A stretch of DNA of 64,000 nucleotides from CAZHAC01 sp964383855 (GTDB lineage: Bacteria > Chloroflexota > Dormibacteria > Dormibacterales > Dormibacteraceae), in assembly GCA_964383855.1 (NCBI GenBank), contig CAYLIP010000002.1:17250-81249 (forward strand), read 5' to 3'. Of the stretch, positions 17,563 through 27,563 are shown piece by piece (position 1 is the first letter of the stretch; the number at the start of each line of letters is the position of its first letter). The position numbers and the translations under genes were made by a program. The notes beneath the pieces are model-generated. The model was given only the letters and a program-made list of their open reading frames with translations. It had not been told where the DNA came from and did not search any database.

Positions 17563-18042
17563 ATGGAACGCAGACCGTCGGGCTGGGTGCGATGGGTGCC
17601 GCTGATGGTCGCCGCCGCAGCCGCGGCCGCGGTTCTCTTCGGGGGCAGCGGCCGGGCCCGGATGCGCCGGCAGCAGGCGGCGGGGGCGGCGCGTCACGCC
17701 CTGCGGCGGACCCTTCGCGAGAGCAGGCACGCCACCACCGAGCTGGTCGGCGCCTTCGAGCGGGCCACGCACACGCCCTCGCCGCCCGCCGACGACCTGA
17801 CCCTTCTCGACCGGGTGGAGAGCATCCTCTTCGAAGACCCGACGATTCCCAAGGGACGGATCAACCTCGAGGTCGTGAAGGGCGTTCTCTACCTGCGCGG
17901 CGAGCTGCCCGGCGAGGCGGAGATCGAGCGCGTGGCGCTGGCGGCCGCCGCCGTCCCCGGCGTGACCGCCATCACCAACCTGCTTCACGTCACGGGCACG
18001 CCAGCCCCCAACAAGGAGGCGGTGCTGGATGTGACCCGGTAG
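17563..18042 (+). CDS. BON-domain protein with N-terminal membrane anchor
   Basis: 159 residues. A single N-terminal hydrophobic helix (VPLMVAAAAAAAVLFGGSG) precedes a basic and helical linker and a C-terminal BON domain (VESILFEDPTIPKGRINLEV, GVLYLRGELPGEAEIERV, VPGVTAITNLLHVTG). BON domains bind membranes or phospholipids in envelope-stress proteins such as OsmY. ATG 17563 has a perfect AGGAGG (17551-17556). The protein probably sits on the cytoplasmic membrane. It is convergent with the YceI gene six bases away. Confidence 0.85.
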   Translation: MERRPSGWVRWVPLMVAAAAAAAVLFGGSGRARMRRQQAAGAARHALRRTLRESRHATTELVGAFERATHTPSPPADDLTLLDRVESILFEDPTIPKGRINLEVVKGVLYLRGELPGEAEIERVALAAAAVPGVTAITNLLHVTGTPAPNKEAVLDVTR

Positions 18043-18048
18043 CTGCGG

Positions 18049-18627
18049 CTACCGGCTCGACTTCTCCTCCATGGCGACCTCTTCGCGGACGGCCTCCGCG
18101 GTCTCCGCCAGCTGGCCCTCGACCTCGATGTTGATGCGGTCGCTGACCAGGAAGCCGCCGGCCTCCAGAGCCACGTTCCAGGTCAGGCCCCAGTCGCTGC
18201 GGTTGATGCTCCCGCGAAGGGTTCCGCCGAGCTTGCGATTGCCATAGGGGTCCTTGCCCTCGCCGGCGTGCTCGTACTCGAGCTCCACCGGACGGGTCAC
18301 GTCGCGGATGGTGAGGTCGCCGGTGACCCGGTAGCGGTCCTGTCCGGCGCTCTCGATCTGGCGCACCTCGAACACGATCTTGGGGAAGCGCTCGGCGTCG
18401 AAGAAGTCGGCGCTCCGGAGGTGAGCGTCCCGGTCGGCGTTGCCGGTGTCGATGCTGGCCGTCTCGATCTCGGCCCGGCCCTTCGTCCGGGTCAGGTTGG
18501 CCGGGTCAAGCTCAACGTCGCCGCCGAACTTGGTGAAGCGGCCGCGCACCGTCGACAGGCCCATATGGCGGGCGCTGAAGCCGACCGTCGTATGTGCTGG
18601 GTCGATTGTCCATGCCATGTGATCCAC
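18049..18627 (-). CDS. YceI-family lipid-binding protein
   Basis: 192 residues starting MAWTIDPAHTTVGFSARHMGLSTVRGRF, the standard YceI opening, with AEIETASIDTGNADRDAHLRS and FDAERFPKIVFE later. The family forms an elongated lipocalin-like barrel that binds polyisoprenoid or quinone-like molecules. No signal peptide is present, unlike E. coli YceI, so a cytoplasmic form is likely; many actinobacterial YceI proteins are like this. Proximity to a UbiA prenyltransferase four kilobases away is suggestive only. Confidence 0.9.
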   Translation of the reverse strand: MDHMAWTIDPAHTTVGFSARHMGLSTVRGRFTKFGGDVELDPANLTRTKGRAEIETASIDTGNADRDAHLRSADFFDAERFPKIVFEVRQIESAGQDRYRVTGDLTIRDVTRPVELEYEHAGEGKDPYGNRKLGGTLRGSINRSDWGLTWNVALEAGGFLVSDRINIEVEGQLAETAEAVREEVAMEEKSSR

Positions 18628-18641
18628 CCTACGACGGCGGT

Positions 18642-20267
18642 TCAGGCAAGGGCAGGACGGCCCGGCAGCCGGCGATCGCGGCGCTGTGCGGTGATCGCCC
18701 GGGCGGCGAGCGCGACCGCGCTCACCCAGACCGCGGCTGCGGCGATGAGGGCGGCGTAGGCGGCCACCGCCACCCAGGGCGCGGCGTCATGCGACTCGCT
18801 CAGCATGAGCTTGACCGCCGGGCGGAAGGCCTGGTCCTGCGCCGGTTCGGCGGGAATGCCCGCCTGGTGGTACTCGGGATCGGGCGGGAAGCTGATCGGA
18901 GCCGCCGAGACCACGTCGCCGCGCGCCAGCATGACCATGGCCTTCCAGGAACCGCCCGTGGGGACCGGCGCCTGGGCGCGGTAGTGCCCCGGAGACACCT
19001 CGCGAAGCGCGATCACGCGGTGGCCGCCACCCTGCCAGGCTTGGATCACGAACCAATCGGGGTCGCGGGCGTACCCGGCCGGGCTGACCGCGACGTCGAC
19101 GTTCATGTCCTGCTCGGTGGCGGGCCGCCCGAAGCGGTCGAGCACGGTCTTCGGCGCACCCGCCGGGGTCGCCGTGATGGTCGCATGCCCGGGGCTCGAG
19201 GTTCGCGGCAGGGGCAGCGCCAGCGCCGCCACCAGCGCGGCGAGCGCGAGCAGGGCGGCGCCCGCCGGGAGCCCGGAGGGCCGGCGGCCGGCCGCCGACC
19301 CAAAGGCGAGGCCGGCCAGCGCCGCCGCCACGGCGGCGAGTGCGGGCAGCCACATCCAGGGCAGCAGGCTCGAGTGCCAGGGCAGCGGATAGGTGAGCTG
19401 CGTCCAGAGCCACTCGGCGGCCATGCCCGGGAGAGCGATCAGCGCGCCTGAAAGAAGCGCGGCGCGGGGGGCGCCCAGGCGGCCCTCGAACCAGAAGGCG
19501 AGCTCGACCAGCAGGGCCTCGGGAATCAGCAGCGGGGCCAACGGCGGGTTGTGGCCCACCAGCTTCACGAACAGCGCCAGCAGGATGCGCAGGCCGGCGT
19601 AGAAGAGGGCGGCGCTGAGCGCGCCGCCGCGGCCCAGCGAAGCCCGGGCGGCAACCAGTCCGATGCCGGCCGTGATCGCGACCAGCAGCGGGTGGTAGAC
19701 CGCACGCCACTGCGGAATGCCGAAATCGAACTCGAGCAGGAAGACCGAGAGGCCGATCAGGATGGCGCCGTGCAGGCTGACCCGGCGCCACCGGAGCATC
19801 AGGCTCCGGGGCCGTTCCATGCCCGGCGCGGCCAGGTACAGGCAGAGCGCGAACGTGCTCAGGACGCCGCCTCCGATCATGACCAGGTGGGTCGGGCTCC
19901 AGAGCGTGACATCGATCCCGTAGGTCCGGTGCCAGAGGTCGTCGAGGGGGAAGCCGGCGGCGGCGCCGGCCGCCATCAGTCCCAGGGGCAGCGCCGCGCG
20001 CGGGACATGCAGGGGGCCGATTCGCCAGGCGTCGGCCAGCCGCTCGCGGGTGGCGAGAATGATCGAGCCGAGCGCGGCGATGCCAAGGCCGAGCAGGCCG
20101 GCCAGGATCATCATGTGCGCGGGCGTCAGGAGATTGACGTCGCGGCCGTGCTCGATGTGATAGGCGACATCCCAGAAGAGCCCTGTCACCGCGATCAAAG
20201 CCGCCAGCGTCCCGGTGGTGATCGGGTAGGCGACCCATGCCGGCGTCTGGGTTCGAATGCGGTTCAT
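18642..20267 (-). CDS. Large polytopic membrane protein of unknown function
   Basis: 541 residues with about a dozen hydrophobic helices, several carrying His or Asp (DVAYHIEHGRDVNLLTPAH, PLDDLWHRTYGIDVTLWSPTH). A soluble C-terminal segment (DPDWFVIQAWQGGGHRVIAL, then HYRAQAPVPTGGSWKAMVML) resembles a FixH/YtkA-like beta domain and is followed by one last helix. Paired membrane His residues hint at metal or heme binding. The TGA stop is at 18642 and the ATG (20267) overlaps the SDR stop by four bases, so it is co-transcribed with that SDR under the TetR-linked promoter. Function not assigned. Confidence 0.72.
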   Translation of the reverse strand: MNRIRTQTPAWVAYPITTGTLAALIAVTGLFWDVAYHIEHGRDVNLLTPAHMMILAGLLGLGIAALGSIILATRERLADAWRIGPLHVPRAALPLGLMAAGAAAGFPLDDLWHRTYGIDVTLWSPTHLVMIGGGVLSTFALCLYLAAPGMERPRSLMLRWRRVSLHGAILIGLSVFLLEFDFGIPQWRAVYHPLLVAITAGIGLVAARASLGRGGALSAALFYAGLRILLALFVKLVGHNPPLAPLLIPEALLVELAFWFEGRLGAPRAALLSGALIALPGMAAEWLWTQLTYPLPWHSSLLPWMWLPALAAVAAALAGLAFGSAAGRRPSGLPAGAALLALAALVAALALPLPRTSSPGHATITATPAGAPKTVLDRFGRPATEQDMNVDVAVSPAGYARDPDWFVIQAWQGGGHRVIALREVSPGHYRAQAPVPTGGSWKAMVMLARGDVVSAAPISFPPDPEYHQAGIPAEPAQDQAFRPAVKLMLSESHDAAPWVAVAAYAALIAAAAVWVSAVALAARAITAQRRDRRLPGRPALA

Positions 20268-21076
20268 GGGCGAGCCTCCTGGCGCAGAAAGGCCGGCCGG
20301 GGGCGGGTAGCGAAGGCGTGGGCGACCCGCGCCAGGACGGTCCGCCGAACCAGGCCAGGGGCATGCTGGGCAAACCAGAGCTCGCGGGCCGACCGCGGCG
20401 TCAGCGTCACGCGTTCCCGGTCGGTCGTGCAGGCGAGCAGGATGGCGCGAGCGGCATCCAGGAGGGACTCTGGCCGGGCCATCCCCTCCAGCTCGGCCCC
20501 CATCTCGCGAGAGCGGTCGTGGATGGAGGTGCGAATGTAGCCGGGGTAGACGGTGACCACCGACAGCCGGCCCCCGTACTCCATGCGCAGGATGTTCGAC
20601 CAGGCGTCGAGCGCCCGCTTGCTCGCGCAGTAGGCGGCCGCGAAGGGCAGGTCGACCACGGCCAGCATGGACGCGACGTTGACGACGCGGCCGCGCGCGG
20701 CGAGCAGGTGGGGAAGGGCGGCCGCCGTCGCGTTCCAGGCGCCGAAGAAATTGACCTCCATGACGCGCCTGGCCTCGGAGTCCGGGAAGTCGCCGGCGTC
20801 CTGCGGAAGCCCGATTCCGGCCGCGTTGACCAGGACGTCGAGGCCGCCCAAGAGATCGACCGCGGCCGCCGTCGCCGCCACGACCGACTCCCGCCGCGTC
20901 ACGTCGGCCGCGATGACCTTGTCGCTCTCGACCAGGTCAAGCCCGGCCACCGAGGCGCCCTCGGCCAAAAGCAGCTCGCGGGCGGCCGAGGCGATGCCGC
21001 CGGCCGCGCCCGTGATCAGGATCCGGCTGCCGTCCATTCGCCGATGCTGTCGCCGATGTGGGGAGGTGTGCGTCAC
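20264..21076 (-). CDS. Short-chain dehydrogenase/reductase
   Basis: 270 residues. The cofactor motif is TGAAGGIA, a slightly altered TGxxxGIG with Ala at the last Gly. NAG is in LVNAAGIGLP and the active site is VNVASMLAVVDLPFAAAYCASKRA (Ser-Tyr-Lys). GTG 21076 is preferred because AGGAG lies six bases upstream; an ATG at 21037 is the alternative. The operator TTGAC-N5-GTCAA (21079-21093) abuts the start, so the divergent TetR regulator probably controls this gene and the membrane protein downstream. Confidence 0.88.
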   Translation of the reverse strand: MTHTSPHRRQHRRMDGSRILITGAAGGIASAARELLLAEGASVAGLDLVESDKVIAADVTRRESVVAATAAAVDLLGGLDVLVNAAGIGLPQDAGDFPDSEARRVMEVNFFGAWNATAAALPHLLAARGRVVNVASMLAVVDLPFAAAYCASKRALDAWSNILRMEYGGRLSVVTVYPGYIRTSIHDRSREMGAELEGMARPESLLDAARAILLACTTDRERVTLTPRSARELWFAQHAPGLVRRTVLARVAHAFATRPRPAFLRQEARP

Positions 21077-21078
21077 TA

Positions 21079-21093
21079 TTGACTCCTGGTCAA
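21079..21093. promoter_or_regulatory. TetR-type operator, TTGAC-N5-GTCAA (copy 1)
   Basis: The inverted repeat TTGACTCCTGGTCAA lies in the gap between the divergent SDR and TetR genes and overlaps the SDR ribosome binding site. The same architecture recurs at 22055-22069 over the start codon of the monooxygenase gene. Two matching sites beside one regulator are good evidence for a local operator, although binding is inferred. Confidence 0.7.
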
Positions 21094-21130
21094 CAACCTA
21101 CCGCAGCTACCGACCGGCCGTCAAATAGCG

Positions 21131-21730
21131 GTGTACCCTCCAAGCGTGAAGGCGCGCTCCCGGCTGGCCCCGCAGGCGCGTCGCGCCCAGCTGCTGGAGG
21201 TCGGCATCGAGCACTTCAGCGCCCGCTCGTATGACGACTTCTCGATGGAGGAGCTGGCCTCGCTGGCCGGCGTCTCCAAGGGTTTGGTCTTCCACTACTT
21301 CCCGAGCAAGCGAGACTTCTACATGGAGGCGCTGAGGACCGCCACCGACGAGATGCGGCTGCTGATCGAGACGCCGGCGGAGCTGACGCCCGACCAGGCT
21401 CTTCGGACGGCGCTCGACGCGTACTTGCGCTACGTCGAGGAGCGGGCGCCGGCCTACCGGGCGGTGCTGCGAGGGGGCATCGGCGCCGATCCCGAGGTGC
21501 AGGCGATCGCCGACCGGTTTCGGGACGCCGTGTACGAGCGGGTCGTTCAGCTCTTCGACCGGCGTCCGGACCCGCCGCTTCGGAGCGTGCTCAGGGGCTG
21601 GATCGGCTTCGTGGAGGCCGCCAGCCTCGACTGGATCGAGCACCGGGATTTGGGAAGGAGCGAGCTGGCCGACATGCTGGCTCGCGCGCTGCCGGCCCTT
21701 TCGGCGGTGGCCGACGCGACTCTGAGCTGA
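21131..21730 (+). CDS. TetR-family transcriptional regulator
   Basis: 199 residues. The N-terminal helix-turn-helix is in RRAQLLEVGIEHFSARSYDDF, then MEELASLAGVSKGLVFHYF and SKRDFYMEALR. The C-terminal ligand domain is all helical. It lies divergent from the SDR and just upstream of the pilin and monooxygenase genes. It most likely represses from the TTGAC-N5-GTCAA sites at 21079 and 22055. GTG 21131 is used; GTG 21146 is an equally plausible start. Confidence 0.9.
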   Translation: MYPPSVKARSRLAPQARRAQLLEVGIEHFSARSYDDFSMEELASLAGVSKGLVFHYFPSKRDFYMEALRTATDEMRLLIETPAELTPDQALRTALDAYLRYVEERAPAYRAVLRGGIGADPEVQAIADRFRDAVYERVVQLFDRRPDPPLRSVLRGWIGFVEAASLDWIEHRDLGRSELADMLARALPALSAVADATLS

Positions 21731-21740
21731 TTGCAAGAAC

Positions 21741-21782
21741 TGTGCGCACGCGCACAAAACTCGGACTTGGTGTGCGTACACA
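21741..21782. promoter_or_regulatory. Two inverted repeats upstream of the Flp pilin gene
   Basis: TGTGCGC-AC-GCGCACA (21741-21756) is a perfect 7-2-7 inverted repeat, and TGTG-CGTA-CACA (21771-21782) is a 4-4-4 repeat of the same half-site, fourteen bases downstream. Both lie in the 85-base gap before the pilin start. They look like binding sites for a dimeric regulator. The second resembles TGCGTAC sequences found near 46271 and 46311. Confidence 0.5.
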
Positions 21783-21815
21783 CTTCAGCTCAAATTCGGG
21801 AAAGGAGGTGGAGGG

Positions 21816-21968
21816 GTGGATCGTATCCAGCGGCAGTCGGGCCAGGGCATGGTCGAGTACGCGCTGATCCTGGTCCTGGTCTCAATCGTTGTCATCGTCA
21901 TCCTTCTAACGATGGGCCAGCAGATCTCGAACGTGTTCTCGAACATCGTCACCGCGCTCGGCGCCTGA
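21816..21968 (+). CDS. Flp/Fap-type type IVb pilin
   Basis: 50-residue protein from GTG 21816 with a near-perfect Shine-Dalgarno (AAAGGAGG, 21801-21808). It shows the class III pilin leader: a short polar head (residues 1-10), then G-M-V-E-Y-A with Glu at position 5 of the mature protein if cleavage is after G11, followed by a continuous hydrophobic helix (ALILVLVSIVVIVILL). Flp pilins are exported and assembled by a Tad apparatus. No cpaA, tad or rcp genes are nearby, so this is an orphan subunit. A strong terminator follows at 21990. Confidence 0.88.
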   Translation: MDRIQRQSGQGMVEYALILVLVSIVVIVILLTMGQQISNVFSNIVTALGA

Positions 21969-21989
21969 CTTAGGGCGGGAATTCCGACC

Positions 21990-22026
21990 GAGGCCGGCGC
22001 CCCGGGGCGCCGGCCTCTCTTTTTTT
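21990..22026 (+). terminator. Strong intrinsic terminator after the pilin gene
   Basis: A perfect 12-bp stem (GAGGCCGGCGCC, 21990-22001, with 22006-22017) closes a CCGG loop and is followed by TCTTTTTTT (22018-22026 area). This is the only classical stem plus T-tract terminator I found in the window. It isolates the pilin transcript from the monooxygenase gene that starts 36 bases later. Confidence 0.93.
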
Positions 22027-22054
22027 GCGCAGCCGACCGTCTTTCGGTAAGTTA

Positions 22055-22069
22055 TTGACCAATGGTCAA
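22055..22069. promoter_or_regulatory. TetR-type operator, TTGACCA-A-TGGTCAA (copy 2)
   Basis: A perfect 7-1-7 inverted repeat that contains the ATG start codon (22062-22064) of the monooxygenase gene. Its outer half-sites TTGAC and GTCAA with a five-base centre match the site at 21079. An operator over a start codon suggests a leaderless or very short-leader transcript, or repression close to the promoter. Confidence 0.72.
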
Positions 22070-23576
22070 CAACCCGCGGCACGTGCCGGTGGCCATCGTG
22101 GGCACCGGCTTTGCCGGAATCGCGATGTCGGTCGCGCTGCAGCGCGAAGGCATCGACCACGTCCTCTTCGAGCGCGCGTCCGAGATCGGCGGCACCTGGC
22201 GCGACAATCGCTATCCCGGCTGCCGCTGCGACGTGCCCTCGCATCTCTACTCGTTCTCCTTCGCCCTCAACCCGGAATGGTCCGAGACGTACTCGGCGCA
22301 GCCCGAGATCTGGCGGTACCTCCAGCGGTGCGCCGACCGCTTCCAGGTTCGGCAGCGCACGCGGTTCCGGGCCGACGTGCGCGAGGCCAGGTGGGATGCG
22401 ATGCGGCAGCGGTGGGAGATCGAGACCACCGCCGGCCGCTGGACGGCCGGGGCGCTCGTGGCCGGCAACGGCGGTCTGAGCGAGCCCGCGATACCCGAGA
22501 TTCCCGGGCTCGAGCGCTTCCAGGGGCTGCTCCTGCACTCGGCCGCCTGGTCCAAAGAGGCGCCGATCGACGGCCGGCGCGTGGCGGTCATCGGAACCGG
22601 CGCCTCGGCGGTCCAGATCGTGCCCGAGATCCAGCCGAGGGTCGCCCGACTTCACCTCTTTCAGCGCACGCCGGCCTGGGTCCTTCCGCACACCTCGCGC
22701 CCCATCCGCCCCTGGGAGCGCGCCCTCTACCGCCATGTGCCGGGTGCGCAGCGGCTGATGCGGGCCGGCATCTACTGGGCGCGGGAGCTGCTCGTGTTCG
22801 GGCTGGCCAAGAACCCGGCGCTGGTCGCTCCGCTGAGGCGGCTTGCGACGCGCCACCTGGAGAACCAGGTGCCGGACGCCGAACTGCGAGCCCGGCTCAC
22901 CCCCCGGTTCTCGCCCGGGTGCAAGCGCCTGCTCCTCTCCAACGACTACTACCCGGCGCTGGCCCGGCCCAACTCAGAGGTGGTCACCGACCGCATCGAG
23001 GAGGTCACGCCGAAGGGGATCAGGACCGCCGGCGGAATCCTGCGCGAGGTCGATGCCATCGTGCTCGCAACCGGCTTCCGGGTCACCGACAACCCCTTCG
23101 CCGAACGCCTTTGCGGTCGCGACGGCCGCTCGCTGGCGGAGGTCTGGCAGGAGAGCGGCCATCAGGCCTATCGGGGCACCACGGTGGCCGGCTTCCCCAA
23201 CCTCTTCCTGCTCATGGGACCCAACACCGGACTCGGGCACACCTCGGTCGTCTTCATGATCGAGTCGCAGGTCGCCTACGTGGCCGGCGCCCTCCGCCGG
23301 ATGCGCCGGCTGGGGGCAGCCTCCATCGACGTCCGGCCAGAGGCCCAGGAGCGCTACAACCAGCAGATCCAGCGCCGTCTCGCGGGCACCGTCTGGAACC
23401 AGGGCGGCTGCGCCAGCTGGTACCTCGACGCCCGGGGCCGCAACACCACCATGTGGCCAGACTTCACCTGGAAGTACCGGCTCCTGATGCGCCGCTTCGA
23501 CCCGGAGTCGTACACGTTCAGCATGCCCTCAGCTCGGACAGAGCTTCAGGACGCGGTCGTCGCCAGCGCGCGGTGA
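22062..23576 (+). CDS. Baeyer-Villiger-type flavin monooxygenase
   Basis: 504 residues. The FAD Rossmann motif is VGTGFAGIAMS near residue 13, and the NADPH Rossmann motif is VIGTGASAVQIVPEI near 178. The Baeyer-Villiger fingerprint FxGxxxHxxxW is exact (F153, G155, H159, W163). ATGFRVTDNPF is the C-terminal family motif. It probably inserts oxygen next to a ketone in cyclic or aliphatic ketones, possibly steroid-like ones. Regulation by the adjacent TetR through the operator over its ATG is likely. The 3' end overlaps the convergent sugar dehydrogenase gene by 48 bases. Confidence 0.92.
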   Translation: MVNNPRHVPVAIVGTGFAGIAMSVALQREGIDHVLFERASEIGGTWRDNRYPGCRCDVPSHLYSFSFALNPEWSETYSAQPEIWRYLQRCADRFQVRQRTRFRADVREARWDAMRQRWEIETTAGRWTAGALVAGNGGLSEPAIPEIPGLERFQGLLLHSAAWSKEAPIDGRRVAVIGTGASAVQIVPEIQPRVARLHLFQRTPAWVLPHTSRPIRPWERALYRHVPGAQRLMRAGIYWARELLVFGLAKNPALVAPLRRLATRHLENQVPDAELRARLTPRFSPGCKRLLLSNDYYPALARPNSEVVTDRIEEVTPKGIRTAGGILREVDAIVLATGFRVTDNPFAERLCGRDGRSLAEVWQESGHQAYRGTTVAGFPNLFLLMGPNTGLGHTSVVFMIESQVAYVAGALRRMRRLGAASIDVRPEAQERYNQQIQRRLAGTVWNQGGCASWYLDARGRNTTMWPDFTWKYRLLMRRFDPESYTFSMPSARTELQDAVVASAR

Positions 23577-24692
23577 CCCGCGACCATCGCGGTCGCTGGT
23601 CAGGACGTAGAGGCAGCCGTCGGGACCCGGCTCGACGTCCCGGATCCGGCCCTCCCCGCTGAGCACCGTGTCGGCGCGCTCGATCCTGGCCGGATCATCG
23701 GGGCTGATCACCAGGCGCAGGATGGACTGGCCGAACAGCTCCGAGACCAGCAGCGCGGGGCGCTGGTCGGAAGCCAGGGCGTAGAAGGCGATCCCGCTCG
23801 GGGCCCAGGTGGCGTCGCCGCTCTCGTAGATGGGCGGGACCCGGTCGGGCAGGCTTCCCTGCGCGTACCCGGTGCGAACGCTGCCCGCCCACACCGGCCA
23901 GCCGTAGAACTGGCCCTTCTGCACCAGGTCGACCTCGTCGTGGTGGAGCAGTCCCCCGAACTCGCCGGTCGGGCCGTTGCTGCTGGCGTAGAGGCGCCCG
24001 GAGGCATCCCAGGCCAGGCCCTGCGGATTGCGAAAGCCCCAGGCGAAGCTCTCGAGGCCGCTCCCGTCGAGGTGCATGCGCAGGATCTTGCCGCTCTGGT
24101 TGCCCGGGTCGGCCGCCCGGGCCGCCACGAATCCCTCGCCGGTGGTGATGTAGAGCAGCCCGTCGGGCCCGATCTTGATCCGGCCGCCGAAGTGGTAGCA
24201 GCTGCCGCCGGGGATGTTGTCGACCAGAACCTGCTCGCCGGTCAGCTGGTCGCCCGAGATGGTGAACCTGGAGACCCGGTCCACGTTGCCCGCCGCCGAC
24301 GTGTGGCTGTAGTCGATGTAGGCGCTGGCGCCCTGGATCACGAGTCCCATGGCGCCGCCCTCGCAGCCTGGCTGGCTGACCACGCTCAGGGTGAGCGCCG
24401 GGTTGGGGAGCAGCTGCCCGCCCCGGATCACCCGGACCCGGCCCGGCCGTTCGGTGAGCCAGATGCTGCCGTCGGGGGCGAAGGCCAGGGCCCAGGGCGC
24501 CTCGAGCCCGGCGGCCAGCACCGACCTGCTCACGTTGAAGGCGCCCGGCGGCTTGAGCGAGGGGGTTGGGGTGGGCGCGGCGGACGGGGTGCTCGTGGCC
24601 GTGGCGCTGGGCGCGGCACTCGGGCGCGCGGCCGGCTGCCCTGTGCAGGCCAAAAGCGCGGCCGCGGTCAGCAGAACGGCCACGCGCCGCAC
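23529..24692 (-). CDS. PQQ-dependent sugar dehydrogenase-like lipoprotein
   Basis: 387 residues. The lipoprotein signal (MRRVAVLLTAAALLACTG) is followed by a Ser/Ala/Thr/Pro linker and a six-bladed propeller of the glucose/sorbosone dehydrogenase type. Recognisable blocks are APDGSIWLTERPGRVRV, IDYSHTSAAGNVDRVSRF, HFGGRIKIGPDGLLYITTGE and ESFAWGFRNPQGLAWDASGRLY. It would oxidise aldose sugars outside the membrane with PQQ and an electron acceptor. Start is GTG 24692. The last 16 codons overlap the monooxygenase gene on the other strand. Confidence 0.88.
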   Translation of the reverse strand: MRRVAVLLTAAALLACTGQPAARPSAAPSATATSTPSAAPTPTPSLKPPGAFNVSRSVLAAGLEAPWALAFAPDGSIWLTERPGRVRVIRGGQLLPNPALTLSVVSQPGCEGGAMGLVIQGASAYIDYSHTSAAGNVDRVSRFTISGDQLTGEQVLVDNIPGGSCYHFGGRIKIGPDGLLYITTGEGFVAARAADPGNQSGKILRMHLDGSGLESFAWGFRNPQGLAWDASGRLYASSNGPTGEFGGLLHHDEVDLVQKGQFYGWPVWAGSVRTGYAQGSLPDRVPPIYESGDATWAPSGIAFYALASDQRPALLVSELFGQSILRLVISPDDPARIERADTVLSGEGRIRDVEPGPDGCLYVLTSDRDGRGSPRAGDDRVLKLCPS

Positions 24693-24781
24693 GGGACCAG
24701 ACTACCGGGCGCCGGCCGTTCGGGGCGACGCGCCGGCCGGAGCGGCCTCCGGTGGGCGGCGCGGTCCGCGATCCTTGCTTG

Positions 24782-26134
24782 GTGCGGACCTCGAGCTGGC
24801 GGCTGATCCTGCCGATCGTGCTGGGGACCACGCTCAACCCGCTCAATTCCTCGATGGTCGCGGTCGCCCTGGTCACCTTCCATCACGACTTCGCGGTCGA
24901 CCTCGGCACGTCGACCTGGCTGGTCTCCGCCTTCTATCTGGCCGGCGCCGTGGGCCAGCCCCTGATGGGCCGCCTGGCCGACCTGCTCGGAGCTCGCAGG
25001 GTGTTCGTGGCCGGCCTTGCCGTGGCCGGGGCGGTGTCGGTGCTGGCACCGCTGGCGCCGAGCTTCGGCTGGCTGATCCTGGCCAGGGTGGTGCAGGCGC
25101 TCGGCACCTCGACCGCCTTTCCGGCCGGCCTCGGCCTGATCCGCGCGGCCAGCGGCCGGCACCAGGTCCCGGCCGGCTCGCTGGCAATGCTCGCCATCGC
25201 GGGCTCGGTCAGCGCCGCCCTCGGGCCCACGATCGGCGGTCTGCTCCTGGCGGCCTGGGGCTGGCAGGCGATCTTCCTGATCAACCTGCCGATGTCCGTG
25301 GCCGGCATCCTGCTCGGCCTCTGGCTGCTCCCCGCGCCGCCGCCCTCGGACGCCTCCGGCCGCGGCCTGGCCGGCCTGGACATCCCCGGCGTCCTGCTCT
25401 TCGCAGCCACGCTGACGCCTCTGCTGGCGGGCCTGCTCGAACACGGGTCGGGGCTCAGCTGGGCGCTGCTCGCGGTGGTGCCGGTGGCGGCCGCGCTGCT
25501 CGCGGCGCGTGAGCTGCGCTGCCAGTCCCCGTTCTTCGACCTGCGCCTGCTGGCCGGGCACCCGGCCATGGTGGGGGTCTTCGTTCAGTTCGCCGCGGTC
25601 ACCTTCGTCTTCTACTCCTTCTTCTTCGGGCTGCCGGTCTGGCTCGAGCAGGCGCGCGGGTTCGATGCCCGCACCGCGGGCCTGATCGTGCTTCCGCTGA
25701 CCGGCCTCGGCGTGCTCATGACCCCGGTCGCGGCCCGCATCGTCGAGCGCTGGAACCCGCGGCCGGCGATCATCGCCGGCTCCGCCTTCATGCTCGCCGG
25801 CACGCTGCTGCTGCTCACGCTGGGATCGGAGTCACCGGTTCCGCAGCTGCTGGCGGTGTCCTTCGTGCTCGGCGTGCCCAACGGCTTCAACAACATGGGG
25901 CTGCAGGCAGCCCTCTACCAGACCACGCCGCCAGAGCGGATCTCCTGGGCGGGCGGCCAGTTCCAGACCTTCCGCTACGTGGGCGCGACCATGGCCTCGG
26001 CCCTGCTGGGCACCGTCTTCAAGCAGCAGGCGAGCACCCCGGGGCTGCACGGCATCGGCCTCATGCTCGCCGCCGTCAGCGTGGGCCTGGTCCTGGCGAG
26101 CGTTGCCTTCCGCCGGCCGCGGCCGGCCACCGCC

Positions 26135-26143
<9 letters not shown>
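24782..26143 (+). CDS. MFS drug transporter, DHA2-like
   Basis: About 453 residues with twelve to fourteen helices. It begins TSSWRLILPIVLGTTLNPLNSSMVAVAL, with motif A-like GRLADLLGARRVFVAG and motif C in AIAGSVSAALGPTIGGLLL. These features place it in the DHA2 drug/H+ antiporter group. GTG 24782 is preferred. It is divergent from the sugar dehydrogenase with a 90-base gap, and its end overlaps the convergent glycyl-tRNA synthetase gene by nine bases. Substrate unknown. Confidence 0.87.
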
Positions 26144-27457
<1,314 letters not shown>

Positions 27458-27563
27458 GCCCCAGAGTGTCGCAGAGGCGGGGATGAGCACGTCCCGAACG
27501 GCCGATCACGGCCATCCGGCCGGCCTCCGGACCGACTTGCGTCCGGTCCCGGCCCGCCGTCGG

